From NCBI GenBank assembly GCA_037178855.1, contig JASJZC010000002.1:2976001-3040000 (forward strand): a DNA stretch of 64,000 nucleotides, read 5' to 3'. The notes below the pieces were generated by a model that was given only the letters and a program-made list of their open reading frames with translations, did no database searches and was not told the origin of the DNA. A program made the translations under genes and the position numbers. The DNA is from Oscheius sp. JU75. Lineage: Eukaryota; Nematoda; Chromadorea; Rhabditida; Rhabditidae. Each line of letters starts with the position of its first letter. Positions within the stretch are counted from its first letter, which is position 1. This document shows, piece after piece, positions 49,401 through 60,868 of the stretch.

Positions 49401-52400
49401 GACGGGAAGACCTACCCGAACGAATGCAAAATGAGACGATCTGCCTGTCTGTCCGGGAAGAATCTCTATGTCAAGTACAATGGTATCTGTGGTAACTTGT
49501 CTACTCTTCTGAAATATGCCAGAAAATTTCCAGAAGGCTGTGAGCGTAAGACCTGCGAATTCTACTCCGTCTGTATCAGTGACAACAAGGGACGAGGAGA
49601 ATGTAAATGCCCGAATGACTGTCCAGCGGCTGGAAGGGACAAGAGCAGTCTGGTCTGTGGAACGGATGGGGTGACGTACTCTTCGGACTGTCATCTGAGA
49701 CGGTCAGCCTGTCAGCAGAAAAAGTTCATCGTGGTGGCATTTACTGGGAAGTGTGGTGAGTCAATTTTGAAGACTTTCTTTGGTGTGACCAGTACCGATT
49801 CAGTTTTTGACTGACTATGAGATTGTTCAAGAGTAGCAATGGCTGTTCACTATCAAATCTTCATTTCCAGACGCCTGTCTCCAAGTAGAATGCCGCTACG
49901 GAGAAGAGTGCCGTGGCGGAGTCTGCGTCTGCAGCTATAACTGTCCTTCCAATCCGCCCTCTTCGGCCAGAGTCTGTGGCGAGAATGGTGTTCTCTACCC
50001 TACGGAATGTCATCTTCAACTTGCCTCTTGCCAGAAAGGAGCTCCAATCGCAGAGATGCCTCCAGCTCACTGTCACTCGGCTGTGGCCACTTTTGAAGGT
50101 GAGACAGTAGTCAGAGAGACAGAGACTACCATGACTAACTGTTTACAGCTACCCGGTACAGATGTACCACCTCAAACTGTCGCTTTGGCGGCAGTTGTCG
50201 CTCAGGACAGTGTATCTGTGACCTACTCTGTCAAGAGAGAGACTACCCTCTCTGTAGCAGTGACGGTAAAATCTACCGTAACCAGTGTCACATGAACATG
50301 GTGTCCTGTTCCGAGCAGAGAGAAATTCATACTCTGCCCTTGATGTCAAGCTGTCAAGAAGAGGGTGATTCTAGTTGATTGTAGCTTCTACTCTTTTCAC
50401 TATTAGTTGCTTCGCAGACCACGGCTGATCCAGATATTTCAGATACTTGCCTCTGCAACCGGATCGGATCTTATGGACCTACATGTGACACTTTTGGGCA
50501 GTGCAAGTGAGTCGAGATGGTTTGTGGAGAGCGTTCGGGAACAGGAAACAAGTTAGAAAATGCGACCAGACTTTTGTAGTAGTGCAATCTTTTGAATTAC
50601 TCGGTCACCGCACCAATTTTTGCATCCCCTCGAAAGAGCGGGAAACAATCTCAAACACTTGATACTTTTCAGATGTCGTCCGGGAGTTGGAGGAAAGAAA
50701 TGTGACCATTGTCTTCCGAACTTCTGGGGAATCCACCTCATCGCCAATGGAGCCCTTTCGTGTCAACCCTGTGGCTGTTCCGCCTTCGGTGCTGCTCGTC
50801 CTGACTGCGAACAGTCCACCGGAAGATGCGAATGTCGGAAAGAGGCTATTGGAGAGAAATGTAACAAGTGTGCCAATGACCATGTCATGACACCGAGTGG
50901 CTGTGTCCGGAAGGAAGAGTACAAGACACCGGGGTAGGAGTATGAGAGATAGTCAATGGAATGTTTAGGAAATGCTCTGAATTACGCTGTCACCACGGGT
51001 CGACCTGTATTCAGGCAGCTGGAAGTCTTCCCGACTGTCAGTGTTCTGACCAGTGCGATATCGGTCATTTGGGTATTGGTAGGTCGATATCCAGACCAAA
51101 AATAACTTTTTAGCGGCCAACATGACAGTATGTGGCTCAGACGGCGTCACCTATGACAGTCACTGCCAACTGCAACAATTTGCCTGTAGACACCAGCTGG
51201 ATCTCGTGGTTGTCTCTTTGGGAATCTGCGAGAACGGGGACGAAGAGATCCAGGAAAGGACTGAGAGAGAAGGAAAGACTCTTCTCGGATCCAGATGTAC
51301 TGTCAATTCGGATTGTGCAGAGGTGAGTACATTGTGAACTGGCAGCAATGTAAGGTTCAGCTGAATGCCGTCTGCTTGGCGAGACCAGGAAGAAGAGGAG
51401 TCTGCGAATGCGGAGAGGATTCAACCAGGGTTGAGGACAAATGTGAGCCGGTCGCAGCAGGTAAGAATCTGTAAACTACTTAAAATGAGCCATGGTACGA
51501 ATTTGAATGGATCAAACAAGCAAGCGATTTCTTTGGTATGAGTTTTTGCTTGAAATATAATACCTTCTGTCGGATAGATAGTCTGAATAAGACTATTCTG
51601 TAAGAAAGACAACTTTCCTGGTACAGCTTGAAACAGAAAGGAGGTCATGAGATCAGAGCTCTTCTGGGATGTGAAGTCATTTTACAGGCGCCACAGTTAC
51701 CTTCACCATCAACTCTTTCGAAAATGGACAGCTGAACCTGCCTAGAATTGTCATGTACAGCAACATCTCCTTCAAAGTTAGTTATAATACCCTCCCGCTC
51801 ATAACACTTTTGTCCAGATAACACCCCTGTCTCTTTCTGGCTCAATCCTATCAGGACTCACAGAAGACAATGAAGATCTGAATATCAAGCTGGAAAACGG
51901 GCGCTTCGTGGTCGAGTAAGTCTTTATCCGAGCAAAAAGACCAAAATGAGGATCAAGGTGACACAGAAGAAGGTGGCGAAGGCTACCAGAGCCACCATGA
52001 ATATTGAGACATGGTGTCCGAAGGCTTCGGCGTCTTCTTCGCTCATACAACAGGGCAACCAGCTGCAACTCAGCCTTCTTCCTCTCATAGGCTGAACCAA
52101 AGTATTCTAAAAGTTCCCACCCGTACCTCATCGTACTCGCTGTCCTCCTCGTAGTCGCTCTCCCTCGTATACTCGACATTCTTGTTGTTTTCGAGGTCCC
52201 AGGCCACGCTTGGCCGATGACCATGTTGCGTTGATTGGCGTCTAAATATTATTAGCTCAATAATGACCCATTTCTAGAAAAGAGAGAGAGGCAAAACATT
52301 TCATTATAGAAAGTGAGACTGACCTAGTTGAGCCCAGCTGCGGCATTTGTGGAATCGATTACATAGAGATGGGGCTTATCAGTTCATTTCTGTTTTGGAA

Positions 52401-55400
52401 TGGGATGGGAGATGGAGAAGTAAAAGCAACTTTTTGAGAATGTTTGATACCGTGATAATCAATAGGGGAACTAGCAGTCATTAATCATCATGTCAAGTTT
52501 TGGGACAGTCCAGAAGATCCAAATAAAAAGTATGTGTTTGACAGCGAATTTTAAACTCACGCTTACGGCCACACCACATTGAAAGTACGCCATCCCGTCC
52601 GATCTGGCAAGTCAAGCAATGTTGGGCCCGGTTAGTACTTGGATCGGAGACGGCTTGGGAATCCCGGGTGTCGTAAGCTTTTTTTAAACGTAGCGCGTAT
52701 GATTTCTCCCGTACCGTCTCGACAAGCGCTCTAGGTTTGGTCCAAATGTCCGAGAGCAGCTTCGGTATATACCCAAGTTTTTGAGGTAAACATTTATTTC
52801 GACCCTGGGAAGCCAGTGGTTGTAGAAATTTTGGAAAGTCCTGTGTAAGGACAGTAAAAAAGTTACAAGGTTTATATTCTAGGCCCAACTATGCGTTTCA
52901 GACTCGGAGAAGACTCCATCTACGCCCGGGACGCCATTTTCGTGAACGAGACAGCCAGCTTCGATCTCTATTGGAAAGGAAAGGTGGCCACGTTGAAGAC
53001 AGACGCAGAGAAGATCACGACCAGAGTGGAGACTGTCAATTCTGCTATGAAATGGCTGAAGATAGGAGGCAAAAGACCCTTGAAGGGAACTCTACAAGAC
53101 CTGGTAGTCAATAACATTACAGTAACCCAGAGTGCTGTGAGTGCAATTGAGGGAGGGATTGCTGAAGGTGGCTCTCGTCTCTGAGAAACATTATTTTGAT
53201 TCAGAATGTTCCATTTTCTCTTCGGTAACGATAAAGCAGAAAGGATTTCTCGAGTTCCCAGCAGTCAAAAGGGATGTCAGGAGTATTTCTGAGGTCGAGA
53301 TCCGACTGAAACCGATCAGCACTGATGGTAAGACAGCTTTTTCCCCTTGACAAAATTATACAGGACTGGTATTCTTCTGGGCCACAGTCCAGGAAGGCAA
53401 AGCTACCGGAGACTTTATGGCTCTGTATCTAGTGGCTAGTCAGCCCTACTTCTTCTGGAATCTGGGATCAGGAATCACATATGTGAAGTGAGAGAATGTG
53501 AAGCCATTCAAGGAAATAAAAGTGTTAAGATCACCCCCGATCTCTAATCAGCAGTGGAGCACTGTGATGTTTGGAAGGAATCTGAAGAACGGGTCGATCT
53601 GGGTCAATGGGAAGCTGGGAGGGCAGCAAGATTCGCAGGTACTACTGTCATTATCTCTTGGTTTCTCTGTCGCCAGACACGTGTTCTTCTATTCTCGCCC
53701 TCTCTCCCAAAAGAATAATCTCTCCCAATAAGACATCACATAAATTTGCAGGGCAAGAATCTCCATTTGGATGTGACAGGCGCAGCTGTCTATCTTGGCG
53801 GAATACCCAACAAGGAGATGATTCCAGACAGAATGGGCAAACTTTCCTCGGTATTTGAGGGTTCAATATCGTATCTCTCGATCAATGAGGAAATCCTCGA
53901 CTTGAAACAGGTACATTTAATTTTAAAGGACTGTCTAGCCGAGACGGTAGTAGGCGTTGGCCCGCGCACGGCTCATGCTCTCGGAGCGCTTGCTTCCCTG
54001 CATTGAAGGCATCTGAACGCACTTTGTCCATGTTAAAAAGAGGATCCCATACCTGCATTTGTACATTTCTCCAGATGTGCTGGTAGCTCCTCTTGGGCAT
54101 ATACTCGGCGGCCATTTCATCCCCATCATCGGCCACGTCTGAAAACTCCAGAACTTGTTTTCCGAACCTTTTTGCTCCGCAGGAGCCGCTGAATTATGCA
54201 GACCCATATCATGGGAGACCCTTTTTGTATGACATATGATGAGGAATTACTACACGTGTTTACTCTAGCCGTTTTGGTCTTTAGCTTTGGGATTAAAGGG
54301 GAAAAGACGGAAGTTCGTTAGCGTTGATTTCTGCTAAAGTGGAATGGAAGTGGCGTAAAGCAATTAGTAGCCGGAACTCTTTTTTTCGAGTTTTTGTATT
54401 CAATTTGGGTGAGGATACTTTTGGGATAACGTCCCCTTGATATTTTGACGGCTTTAGTGCTTGACTACCCGAATGGAATACTAGGCAACTGATTTGGAAA
54501 GAGCTTGGATGTAAAATTGTTAGAATCCATGTTGTTTCTATCGGGTTACTCATTTTTACTGTCCTTACCGAGGACTTTCCAAAATTTCTACAACAACTGG
54601 CTTCCCAGGGTCGAAATAAATGTTTACCTCAAAAACTTGGGTATATACCGAAGCTGCTCTCGGACATTTGGACCAAACCTAGAGCGCTTGTCGAGACGGT
54701 ACGGGAGAAATCATACGCGCTACGTTTAAAAAAAGCTTACGACACCCGGGATTCCCAAGCCGTCTCCGATCCAAGTACTAACCGGGCCCAACATTGCTTG
54801 ACTTGCCAGATCGGACGGGATGGCGTACTTTCAATGTGGTGTGGCCGTAAGCGTCATTTTGAAATCGTGTGCGAAAAGTATGCTCTTGGTATTCTCATAT
54901 CAAAATTCTTTGTTTCCGTGGGCCAGAAAAACGTCTCTTTTTGTTCACTCCCCGACACAATACATAGTTCAAAAGTTATGTCCCTTCAACAATGGGCCAC
55001 TTCGTGTTCCCTTTATACTCTTGCTATCTTCTGACTGGACCTTTCAATGACTGGAGGACAATGTTCCCTCTCATACCATATCCCCAAGACTCACCAATAA
55101 TGTAACAATGAGCAATGGCAAGAAGAGCGAAGAAGAGAACAATGAGGGACCTGCATCTTGTCATAGTTTTCACGAAAAGGATTACCAACCTGAGAGCATT
55201 CATACTGACGAGTCTGGTGGGGAAAGAGAGTGAGGAGAAGGAGGGGTGGAGTCGGGAAAGCGCAGAGGGTCAGACGCCTAAAGGATGGGTTTGGAGGATG
55301 AGAGATCAGGAAAAAATATATAGGTAAGGGAGAAAGGGTGGGTGGATAATGGGGAGGGGGGAAGACAGCCTATCAAAAACAGGAATTTGTGATAGAAACA

Positions 55401-57735
55401 TAAGAGGAAGAGAACAAAGTTCTTATTCTAAACGTTTAGCTGATAATTGAAGCAAATTCAATTGCCTCATTTGTCTTTTAATGTTACGGCTAACTTACTC
55501 AATTAGATGGGAGAATGTCCGGTAGTGTCGGAATAGCCTGTCTCTCTCTCTCTGTTTCTACCAGCCGCCGACGGCATCTCCGCAGCCCGTTTAGTCTTGG
55601 CTTAAAGTTAACAACAGGGGCTTCGCCGCTTCCCTATTAACAGAAGTTACCCCCACAGTTGACTCGTCCCTGTGTCGCCAGTCATGAAAGGACTTGTTTG
55701 ATTTTATAGGTATTAGTGTTGTCAGGTTATTATGCGGATACCATGACGGAAGGACGGACACCGCTGCGCTTAAATGAAGAAAAATGTCTCTGTTTCTCTG
55801 TCTGTATCAACTGAACCAAAATTATTTAAAGATCCAGGTATCAACACTTGCACAGGTCAATGGACAGTCCTTTGAAAGAGCCAGATCCAGTGTAGACCGT
55901 TAACTTCAAGATGCCTTCCCAGAACAAGGAGAATAATTGCAGCTACCAATAGTCATTGTGAGAGACACCCAAAGAGACAAGAGAAGAGTAGCTAGTCAAA
56001 GAGAAGCTGGAGAAAGTTCCGACACTCGGGTAGACAACTAAGAACACAACAAAAAAGAACAACAGTTTGTCTCCCAGCCTCTTTATTCTAAGAGTTGTAC
56101 TCGATGGGGAGGTTCTTGCGACGAACCATGCCGTCTCCCTGTAACCACTCGCGGCGGAACTGCTTGCCAGCCCCGTCTGGAGTATTGGTCCACTCGATGG
56201 TGAGCGGTCGTTGTTGGTGCCTTCCTGGCCGAAGGCGAAGGCATCGCAGCTGACAGCCATCAGAGTAGCCTCCTTGGGATCCAAACAGCCGCAGGGAGGG
56301 TCGACGCCGAGACGCTTCATGTTGGTCGTCTTGATGGCCCATCCAATGCGACGAACAGCTAACTTCAACATGCCCGCAAGTTTCCCTCCAGTCGAGCTAC
56401 CATGACAGAAGCAACATTCTCCCAAAGAAGCTATCCCCAAACGGACTCGACTTGCAAACAATTAGTGTGTGCACCAAGTAGTGCACACTAATTGACAGTA
56501 TTGGCTTCAGACAGACACACTCACAGACAGACAGAGACGCGAGGACAATTTAAAATAGAGATTGAAGCGAAGCAATTACTGCTGTTTTGGAGAAACTTTG
56601 AGGTTTGAAACAAGTTTGCTACGCTAATTACCGTCAACTCTGAAACAGCTTTGGATATTATACGAGTAGCTCGATTGAAGCTACCGATTTGCTGTCTTTG
56701 TCTCTCTTTCTTTCTTGACCAGCCTCAAACGAGCAAAGTTCATCTCCCTTTCCGAAAAGGATCACTTCAACTATTCCCCCTCTTCAGAAGTCTGCATAAT
56801 CTCGTTAGTGAAACTAGAGACCACTGAAGAGAGGTGTTCCCAAACCCTAGGTCCAGAAGAGCTAAAACTCTAAATCAAGACCCTGTTCCTGGTATGCTCT
56901 CCCACTGCGAATTTCCTAATCGATCGGATGTGTCTTCCAGGCCAAACGTCACGGAGAGGTCACGTCCTACGAGAGCACACGCTGTCGGTCTGATCCATGC
57001 CCCAAGGGGACGCAATGCTATGAGAGGGCAGACGGACGACGGTGTAGGGACAAGAACAACTATCCGGCAATCACTCTGCCCTCGTCCAGCAGTGTCGAAT
57101 ACGGCTACATGAGCAACGTTACGACATCGTAAGCTGGTCCGGTTTATAGCTGAGAGAAACATGTTTCAGAGCAGTTGCAACAAATGAGACAAGGATTCGA
57201 CTGGAATTCAGGGCGAAGAAACTGGACGGGGTTCTTTGGTATGAGTCGACTTGGAGACAGAAAGAAGATGGAGACTTTTTCATCATCTTCCTGGATAAAG
57301 GTAGGGGACAGTGGCAGTGATAGTACTCTTTCAGGCGAGCTGAAAGTCTCCGTCAACCTCGGCAACGACCTTACTTTTAAATCAGTTCCTCTCAAGGGTC
57401 TGATTGCCCTGGACGAATGGCATACTATCCACGTTGAAAGGTATCCATAATCCACATCATCTCATAGATAATTTTACAGACTGGGTCGGATCATCAATGT
57501 CCAGCTGGACGGCAAGCCTGCCGTCTCAATCATAACCACGCCCGGATCTCAGGAGCTGAACACGAACGGAATGGTCTATTTGGGAGGTCGTCTGACAGTC
57601 AAAACCGGCCTATCAGCCCTCCCAGGAAGGTTCGAAGGCTGTCTTCGCGGCGTGGAGATAGACGGGCAGAAGTTGAATCTGGTTCATGATGTAGTCACAG
57701 AACAAACTCCCCTATTATGTCACTTGTTGCAATGA
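46433..57735 (+). CDS. agr-1: Agrin, extracellular matrix proteoglycan core
   Basis: Starts [20 protein letters not shown], a signal peptide. The NtA domain spans 46433-46929 ([29 protein letters not shown]). Follistatin/Kazal modules follow, for example [20 protein letters not shown] (about 47950), [20 protein letters not shown] (about 48915), [20 protein letters not shown] (about 49390), [20 protein letters not shown] (about 49660) and further ones to 50360. Laminin-EGF units lie at about 50440-50930 ([13 protein letters not shown]). A ninth follistatin module has [20 protein letters not shown] (about 51125). Laminin-G domains with an EGF insert run from 51690 to the stop, the last with [19 protein letters not shown] and [16 protein letters not shown]. 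Eight plus one follistatin modules around a laminin-EGF pair is the agrin layout. The protein organises basement membrane and cell-matrix links. Introns 46930-47593, 51916-52901 and 53911-56940 hold other genes. Confidence 0.93.
47354..47472 (-). rRNA. 5S ribosomal RNA in an agrin intron
   Basis: A complete 119-nt copy, antisense to agrin in intron 46930-47593. Helix I ends GCTTACGGCC and GTCGTAAGCT are intact. A T-run follows on the minus strand (AAAAAAG at 47350). No SL gene is attached: sequence beyond 47350 is unrelated to the promoter block of the other units. Confidence 0.95.
51924..52346 (-). CDS. Small tail-anchored membrane protein nested antisense in agrin
   Basis: Three exons on the minus strand. 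The first encodes MPQLGSTR (52324-52346). The second encodes [20 protein letters not shown] and an acidic stretch [15 protein letters not shown]. The third encodes [16 protein letters not shown], then the hydrophobic [20 protein letters not shown], ending LLG at TAA 51924-51926. Total is about 101 residues. A C-terminal helix after a cytosolic charged region is the layout of tail-anchored proteins. The second intron can be 35 bp (acceptor GGTTCAG) or 20 bp (CTTTTAG), both in frame; 35 bp fits the rest of the window. No family was recognised. It shares the agrin intron 51916-52901 with a 5S and an SL gene. Confidence 0.65.
52561..52679 (+). rRNA. 5S ribosomal RNA linked to SL RNA
   Basis: A complete 119-nt copy in the agrin intron, same strand as agrin, with a T-run terminator at 52678-52685. 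The SL RNA gene starts 85 bp downstream on the same strand, the tandem 5S-SL order known in several nematodes. Upstream 50 bp matches the copy at 42356. Confidence 0.96.
52686..52763 (+). promoter_or_regulatory. Probable SL RNA promoter (PSE-like block)
   Basis: The block between the 5S terminator and the SL start (ACGTAGCGCGTATGATTTCT ... GTCCGAGAGCAGCTTC) is nearly identical at 42.5, 52.7 and 54.7 kb and recognisable at 3.1 kb, while sequence outside the units differs. snRNA-type SL genes use a proximal element at about -50 to -70, which fits the central CTCTAGGTTTGGTCC part. Confidence 0.6.
52764..52854 (+). ncRNA. Spliced-leader RNA
   Basis: A 91-nt gene. The 22-nt leader (52764-52785) begins GGTATATACCC and ends TTTTTGAG, followed by donor GTAAAC. 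An internal CTGGGAAGCCAG hairpin, the Sm-site AAATTTTGG (about 52827-52835) and a terminal GTCC...GGAC hairpin follow. All parts of a nematode SL RNA are present in order. The leader keeps ACCCAAGTTT and GAG/GTAAAC of classical SL1 but differs in the 5' part and has two extra T. Confidence 0.92.
53935..54207 (-). CDS. 67-residue spliced protein nested antisense in agrin
   Basis: Three exons (54168-54207, 54053-54138, 53935-54012) join in frame across 29- and 40-bp introns. It begins [15 protein letters not shown], followed by [19 protein letters not shown] and a Ser/Arg-rich end [17 protein letters not shown]. There is no signal peptide or membrane helix. Family unknown. Good splice signals (GTTCGG/TTTTCAG and GTATGG/GTTCAG) and even codon use argue it is real. 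It lies in agrin intron 53911-56940, on the same strand as the SL/5S unit behind it. Confidence 0.6.
   Translation of the reverse strand: MGLHNSAAPAEQKGSENKFWSFQTWPMMGMKWPPSICPRGATSTSGEMYKCRYGILFLTWTKCVQMPSMQGSKRSESMSRARANAYYRLG
54559..54649 (-). ncRNA. Spliced-leader RNA, second intact copy
   Basis: A 91-nt gene on the minus strand with a leader identical to the 52.8-kb copy (54628-54649) and the same GTAAAC donor, Sm site and hairpins. Only about three bases differ, in the internal loop and terminal loop. Its promoter block and a 5S gene lie upstream at 54650-54852, the same unit in inverse orientation to the 52.6-kb one. Confidence 0.92.
54734..54852 (-). rRNA. 5S ribosomal RNA linked to SL RNA
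   Basis: A complete 119-nt copy on the minus strand in agrin intron 53911-56940, terminated by a T-run (AAAAAAA at 54728-54734 on the plus strand) and followed by the SL gene at 54649. The body is essentially identical to the other intact copies. Confidence 0.96.
56088..56357 (-). pseudogene. msp: Major sperm protein pseudogene in an agrin intron
   Basis: Homology covers the C-terminal two thirds: [20 protein letters not shown] to the stop at 56088-56090. One base is missing in the codons for DRI (CGCTCACC for CGCATCACC), which shifts the frame. The N-terminal third is replaced by unrelated sequence. The MSP upstream block reappears further away at about 56555-56640. So this is a third copy of the MSP segment with an internal replacement. 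Confidence 0.92.
56459..56494. repeat. Short inverted repeat next to the MSP pseudogene
   Basis: CAATTAGTGTGTGCAC and GTGCACACTAATTG pair with one two-base bulge around CAAGTA, inside the segment that replaced the 5' end of the MSP copy. Confidence 0.8.
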
Positions 57736-59238
57736 TCTCCAATAAATGAGGCTGTGGTAATTCAGGCCTGATGAAATGCTCCAAATGATCTCATCTCGAC
57801 TCAATCACCAAAGCCTCTCCCAGACGGGACGGGGACAAGAGAGGGCTGGTAGTAAAAGAGCTTATAAATGCTGCCCGGTTGGCACGGACGACTGTCATTG
57901 TAAAGGCAAAAAAAAACTGCTTATCAGCCACCACTTATCTTCGGATAGACACAACGAGACCGAACGGCTCAGTTCGTTTTGGAAGGGGAGGAGTTGGCTC
58001 GTCAATCGAGTACAGAAGAGCGTGGAAGTATTTGGTTGGCTCGAATCCAATGAAATCAATTCTGTGCAAAAGACGCAGAACAAAATGCAAAATTTTGTGG
58101 AGTAGTATCCGCACAATTCTGTAAGTTTTTTTTTTAAAGTATTATCCTCTTCAGACCTCGAAAAACAAGCGAAGTATCTGACTTCTGACATGTATGATCT
58201 ATAGTTTACAGAATTCTTACCTATTGTCTCGTTTTGAGCTTGTCTGACTACTCAGTCAGTACGAATTGAGATCCTCAAGATGATACAGGGTGCGCTAAAT
58301 CTATAGCAACTGCGCGTCAAAGTCAATGCTGCCAATTATTTGGATCTTCTGAAGACACAAGTTCTTCCTTGGGCCAAAAAGCATTTCAAGAAGCATAGTT
58401 GGGCATTTCAGCGAGATGGAGCTCCTGCTCACAAGGCTCGTGCGGTGCAATATTGGTAACTTTCCGGATGTGGTTACCTTCAGCGAGTGGCCTCCAATCT
58501 CACCTCAATCTAATGGACTTCTCAGTTTGGAGTGTTCTTGAAGCAAAAGTCTACAAAACACAATACAGGAACATCAATTTTTTGAAAGCAGCCCTTGAAA
58601 AAGCATGGAATGGACTAGGTGCCACCTATCTGGGCGCCACCATCAACGCCTTTCCCAAGCGACTCAAGGCATGCCTCGATGCCGATGGAGGACGAATCTT
58701 AATATTTATGTTTGTGCAAAAACAATCAATAAATAGTTGTTGTATGCTCGTTTGTCAAAAACTATTTTTAACCGTTAGATACGGTGTTTTTTCTGAGTTG
58801 CTACAATTTGGCTGTAGGATACGTTTAGTCATCTCGTCCATGGTAGACCGTCAGTAATTGCTGATACCGAGACAGTCTGGGAAAGGTTTGGATGGAAAAT
58901 CGACTAAACTGAAACTTCGGGTAGCCTATCTTTAGGTAGGAATCTTTAGTAGTTTGTCCTTTCTCAACTCACCTATCTTTCTTCCTTCTGCACTTCCAGA
59001 AGACACAGTATAGTTCTGTTTGCAGACTCTGTTGACAGCTCCAACAAACTGACAGCTGTCCTTTTCTTGACCTTTATCATGACAGCTTTTCTTCCTTATC
59101 TGTCCTCTTTCCCGAAAACTGGCGGGAGTACGAACACTAGTGACTCGGTGCTCAAATCTTTATGGAATCACTATCACGGAAAATATGTGTTTGCAACTCT
59201 ATCGGGCTGCAGTCGCTTCAATAAAAATCTGTGGCTTG
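57736..59238. other. Spacer with mariner relic, no gene otherwise
   Basis: An AATAAA signal for agrin lies at 57740. Apart from the transposase relic the stretch shows no supported coding or RNA feature. Confidence 0.5.
58316..58700 (+). pseudogene. Mariner-type transposase relic
   Basis: The first frame reads VNAANYLDLLKTQVLP, then WAFQRDGAPAHKARAVQYW, the second catalytic Asp block. A stop follows, and the frame changes to NFPDVVTFSEWPPISPQSN and again to LMDFSVWSVLEAKVY and FLKAALEKAW. At least two frameshifts and a 5' deletion make it inactive. TACAGGGTGCGCTAAAT (about 58285) may be a remnant end. The TA-flanked MITE at 3.3 kb needs a transposase of this type, but no sequence link was seen. 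Confidence 0.85.
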
Positions 59239-59916
59239 CTAGTCGGCGGATGCTGGGTCACGATCTGAAAATAGATGTTCTTTGGAACTGGACACTACTG
59301 TCACTGTCACTGTATCTTTTACCTTTGGTCTCTCCCTGCCCATCCTGTTAGCAATATCCGTCGGTTTCAGTTGATTTCCCAGTCTACCCTGACTCGAAAC
59401 GGCCCTCTTCATCGAAGGCCTCTTCTTCTCATTCTCTACTGGAGAAGATGTCGAGCTGGACCGACTGTTGTGTGGATACTTGGAAAAAATTTGAAGACAC
59501 TCCTGGTGCAACTGATTCAAAGCGTCCTGAGATCGAGGAGTATCATGAGAGAGATGAGAGATGAGCCTGAGAACGTGTCCTTCTCCGAGTTCAGCGTCTG
59601 AACAGGGTTTTTTAGTTCAGAGTTCAAAAGAAACTGTTGGGGAATGAGTGTCTGACACGATACTCTCATGAACTATTCATTGCTTTTGGACGTGATGGTT
59701 ACTTAGTTGCAAAGGGATGATCTCAGAGCAAATGACAGCCGCCGGTACTTTAACAGGGGATCATGGGAAGTTTGAAAGCTGGTAGTCAATAGCCAGAAGC
59801 ATATGTCTTTCGGAAAAAGACCACCAATCTACATTCTGTCTGACAGAACTAGACGAAAAATATTTGAACCTACCAATGGAGTCAAAATCCTTCAAGACGA
59901 CGTTTTCTTCCGACAT
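59239..59916 (-). CDS. Uncharacterised small hydrophilic protein
   Basis: Two exons: 59874-59916 (MSEENVVLKDFDSI) and 59239-59597, joined in phase through GTAGGT and TTGTTCAG. The protein of about 133 residues contains GHVLRLISHLSHDTPRSQDA and LNQLHQECLQIFSKYP, an amphipathic helical region. A Ser/Lys-rich tail NSRSSSTSSPVENEKKRPS ends DRDPASAD. There is no signal peptide or membrane segment, so cytosolic or nuclear. I do not recognise the family. The intron of about 276 bp is normal for the window. Confidence 0.65.
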
Positions 59917-60868
59917 TGTTGTTGTTCCGCTTCAGTAAGGGTTGGGCAATACTCTGTAAGTCACATCTTTATTCATCACTAATACTATGTGGAGAAGAAG
60001 AAGAGAAACACAGGATTTCGCGTCTCTAAATAACGGAAGTGATCCAAAAAGGATGCGAGGAAGTGGATCTTGAGGAGCGAAAATCTAATTTGGAGAATAA
60101 GGTGAAGCAATTTCTGGAGCGCTGCGCGAAAGAACATTAATCAGGAAAATTAGCCTCCTTTGGAGCTCTTCAAGCGAAAGGGATGAGGGTGTTCGTCTCA
60201 TTTCGAATGCTGTTATTAGTCTCTAGTCAAACATCAGGAAGGGGATATGGAGAGAATAGAGGTACAAGGATAGGGACTGAACAACGAGAGATGTGTCAAA
60301 ATCAAAAGAGCGATTACAGCTGTCCCCAGACAATACTCAAAGATTCATTAAAGGTCATGTCCCCTGTGGGGGTGAGAGATACTATAGCCTCTTCAAAGCA
60401 AAGATGGGTGGTCAACAAGCAAAGAGAGACGAGACATGATGGCCCAATGCATGACTAATGAGCGTGTTTTGAGGATCATGTTCCCAATTGCCGCCGGACG
60501 TAAACTGTGAATGTTTGAGGGATTTCGACTGAGGACGACAAGGACAACAATTTCACCACCCGTTGTGAGCTGTTGAAAGACATAATTGGTGTTCGAGACA
60601 GCCTTTTGACGCAGAAAGAGCTTGTCAGGTGATTTCAGATGGTGGGAGGGACAAGAGAACGGTGGAATAGAGTGACAATTGAACAGGACCGTAGTCGACA
60701 AGTACCAGTACCTGGTGACAAGGAGTTAAGAATAGCTACTGTTGGTGACACCCCAATACGGTAGGACGAGACATCTGTTACGAACCTAGCTTTCATGAGC
60801 AAAGAACACTAGAACACAACAAAAAAAGAAACTTTGTCTGGCGACAAATGAAACTTTATTTGTCTTGA
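59917..60868. other. Intergenic, one weak open frame
   Basis: A minus-strand frame (60393-60701) reads QQLTTGGEIVVLVVLSR, with no start or splice support I trust. Otherwise nothing is supported. Confidence 0.4.

Noticed and set aside
51924-52346. A 20-bp intron in the tail-anchored gene and a 23-bp one in the BTB gene
   Set aside because: In both cases a second in-frame acceptor gives a 32-35 bp intron, nearer the size of other introns here.
55943-56461. 172-codon frame over the MSP pseudogene
   Set aside because: It reads MSP only after a foreign 5' part and leaves the MSP frame at the one-base deletion, so it is not a new fusion gene.
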